Part shown: piece by piece, positions 63,611 to 64,000 of the stretch
Numbering within the stretch: position 1 is the first letter of the stretch
Layout of the letters: the number at the start of each line of letters is the position of its first letter
Source of the DNA: Clostridium thermosuccinogenes
GTDB lineage: Bacteria > Bacillota > Clostridia > Acetivibrionales > DSM-5807
Assembly (NCBI RefSeq): GCF_002896855.1
Contig: NZ_CP021850.1
Coordinates: 4,489,665 to 4,553,664 of the forward strand
Direction of reading: 5' to 3'
DNA length: 64,000 nucleotides
Notes under the pieces: model-generated
Told to the model about the DNA's origin: nothing
Seen by the model: only the letters and a program-made list of their open reading frames with translations
The model's database searches: none
Translations under genes and position numbers: made by a program

Positions 63611-64000
63611 ATGTTTGATTTTATATCCAGGCCATTAGGTCAGTTTATGTATTTTATATACAACACTGTGGGGTTTCATAACTATGGACTTGCGATAATA
63701 ATATTCACCATTATCGTAAGGCTTCTTATGCTTCCCCTTACAGTCAAGCAATACCGTTCTAATGCCAAACTTCAGGAAATACAACCGCAGCTTCAGGAAA
63801 TACAAAAGAGATACAAGAACGATAAAGAAAAGCTAAATGCAGAAATGATGAAGTTGTACCAGGAGAACAATGTCAACCCCGCTGGAGGATGTTTGCCGCT
63901 TCTCATACAGATGCCCATATTGTTTGCCTTGTGGGGTGTAATTTCAAGGCCTCTTACTTACATGTTGGGCCGGGGTAGCGAAGTTAAAGCATTATTGGAA
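63611..64000 (+). CDS. yidC: Membrane protein insertase YidC, N-terminal part
   Basis: The gene starts at ATG 63611 after a GAGAGG site and runs off the window at codon 130. The sequence FDFISRPLGQFMYFIYNTVG, then LAIIIFTIIVRLLMLPLTVKQ, the hydrophilic coiled segment (QEIQPQLQEIQKRYKNDKEKL), and NPAGGCLPLLIQMPILFALW match YidC/OxaI. It inserts membrane proteins. The rest is outside the window. Confidence 0.97.
   Translation, partial: MFDFISRPLGQFMYFIYNTVGFHNYGLAIIIFTIIVRLLMLPLTVKQYRSNAKLQEIQPQLQEIQKRYKNDKEKLNAEMMKLYQENNVNPAGGCLPLLIQMPILFALWGVISRPLTYMLGRGSEVKALLE

Overview
The window is about 64 kb of a low-GC, spore-forming Firmicute chromosome, most likely a member of the Clostridia (cluster III-like, Ruminiclostridium/Acetivibrio relatives). 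The evidence is the set of spore genes (sleB-ypeB, yabG, a cotS-like gene, bofA, a SPOCS/LysM protein), the absence of any plasmid or phage backbone, and the order yaaA-recF-remB-gyrB beside dnaA-dnaN. The right end holds the chromosome origin: yidC, yidD, rnpA and rpmH read rightward from about 62.6 kb. dnaA, dnaN, yaaA, recF, remB, gyrB, parA and parB read leftward. DnaA boxes lie on both sides of dnaA, and two perfect parS sites lie near parAB and gyrB. Most genes left of the origin are on the minus strand, the leading strand of that replichore. Genes on the plus strand there (dnaD/dnaC-like pair, diglycosyl-diacylglycerol-type glycosyltransferase, copZ-like, the agr-like locus, vanW, SLH, MFS) run head-on to the fork.

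Layout from left to right. 0-7 kb: the tail of an oligopeptide ABC ATPase, a small membrane protein, a radical-SAM DNA modification/repair pair, tRNA-Arg, a DnaD/DnaC-like replication pair, and a CPBP protease. 7-15.5 kb: sleB-ypeB germination genes (sleB apparently starts at ATT), a glycosyltransferase, the YhaO/YhaN nuclease-ATPase pair, and acpS. 15.5-19 kb: a three-gene operon of a two-domain AAA+ ATPase, PspA/IM30 and a membrane-anchored coiled-coil protein. It has a strong promoter inside a palindrome and a short leader ORF overlapping the ATPase start, and looks like an ESCRT-like membrane repair module. 19-31.5 kb: a CopZ-like protein, GntR, ispE, SPOCS/LysM, veg, yabG, cotS-like, GT39, then a small locus encoding an XRE regulator, a kinase-less AgrC-like membrane protein and an AgrD-like peptide whose ring residue is serine. 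BofA, DUF2508 and Nudix genes follow.

31.5-43.3 kb: VanW, a stress protein, an SLH protein, MFS, a 285-bp degenerate 23-bp tandem array, a complete Bce-type peptide-antibiotic resistance module (two-component system plus ABC transporter, with a recognisable operator), and two serine tRNAs. 43.5-50.5 kb: a solute-binding protein whose lipobox cysteine is replaced by tyrosine, beside a YesM/YesN-type two-component system but with no permeases, then a TPR/coiled-coil protein and DUF4446. 50.5-64 kb: the segregation and replication-initiation region, interrupted by one intact ISLre2-family insertion sequence between recF and remB.

The most unusual material is the Agr-like locus with its divergent structured RNA (27.7-29.9 kb), the AAA+/PspA/coiled-coil operon (15.5-19.2 kb), the ATT-initiated sleB, the 23/46-bp repeat array (37.3-37.6 kb) and a pair of MITE-like elements at 6.8 and 49.8 kb. 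All calls come from reading the sequence and recalled family knowledge. No database search was possible.
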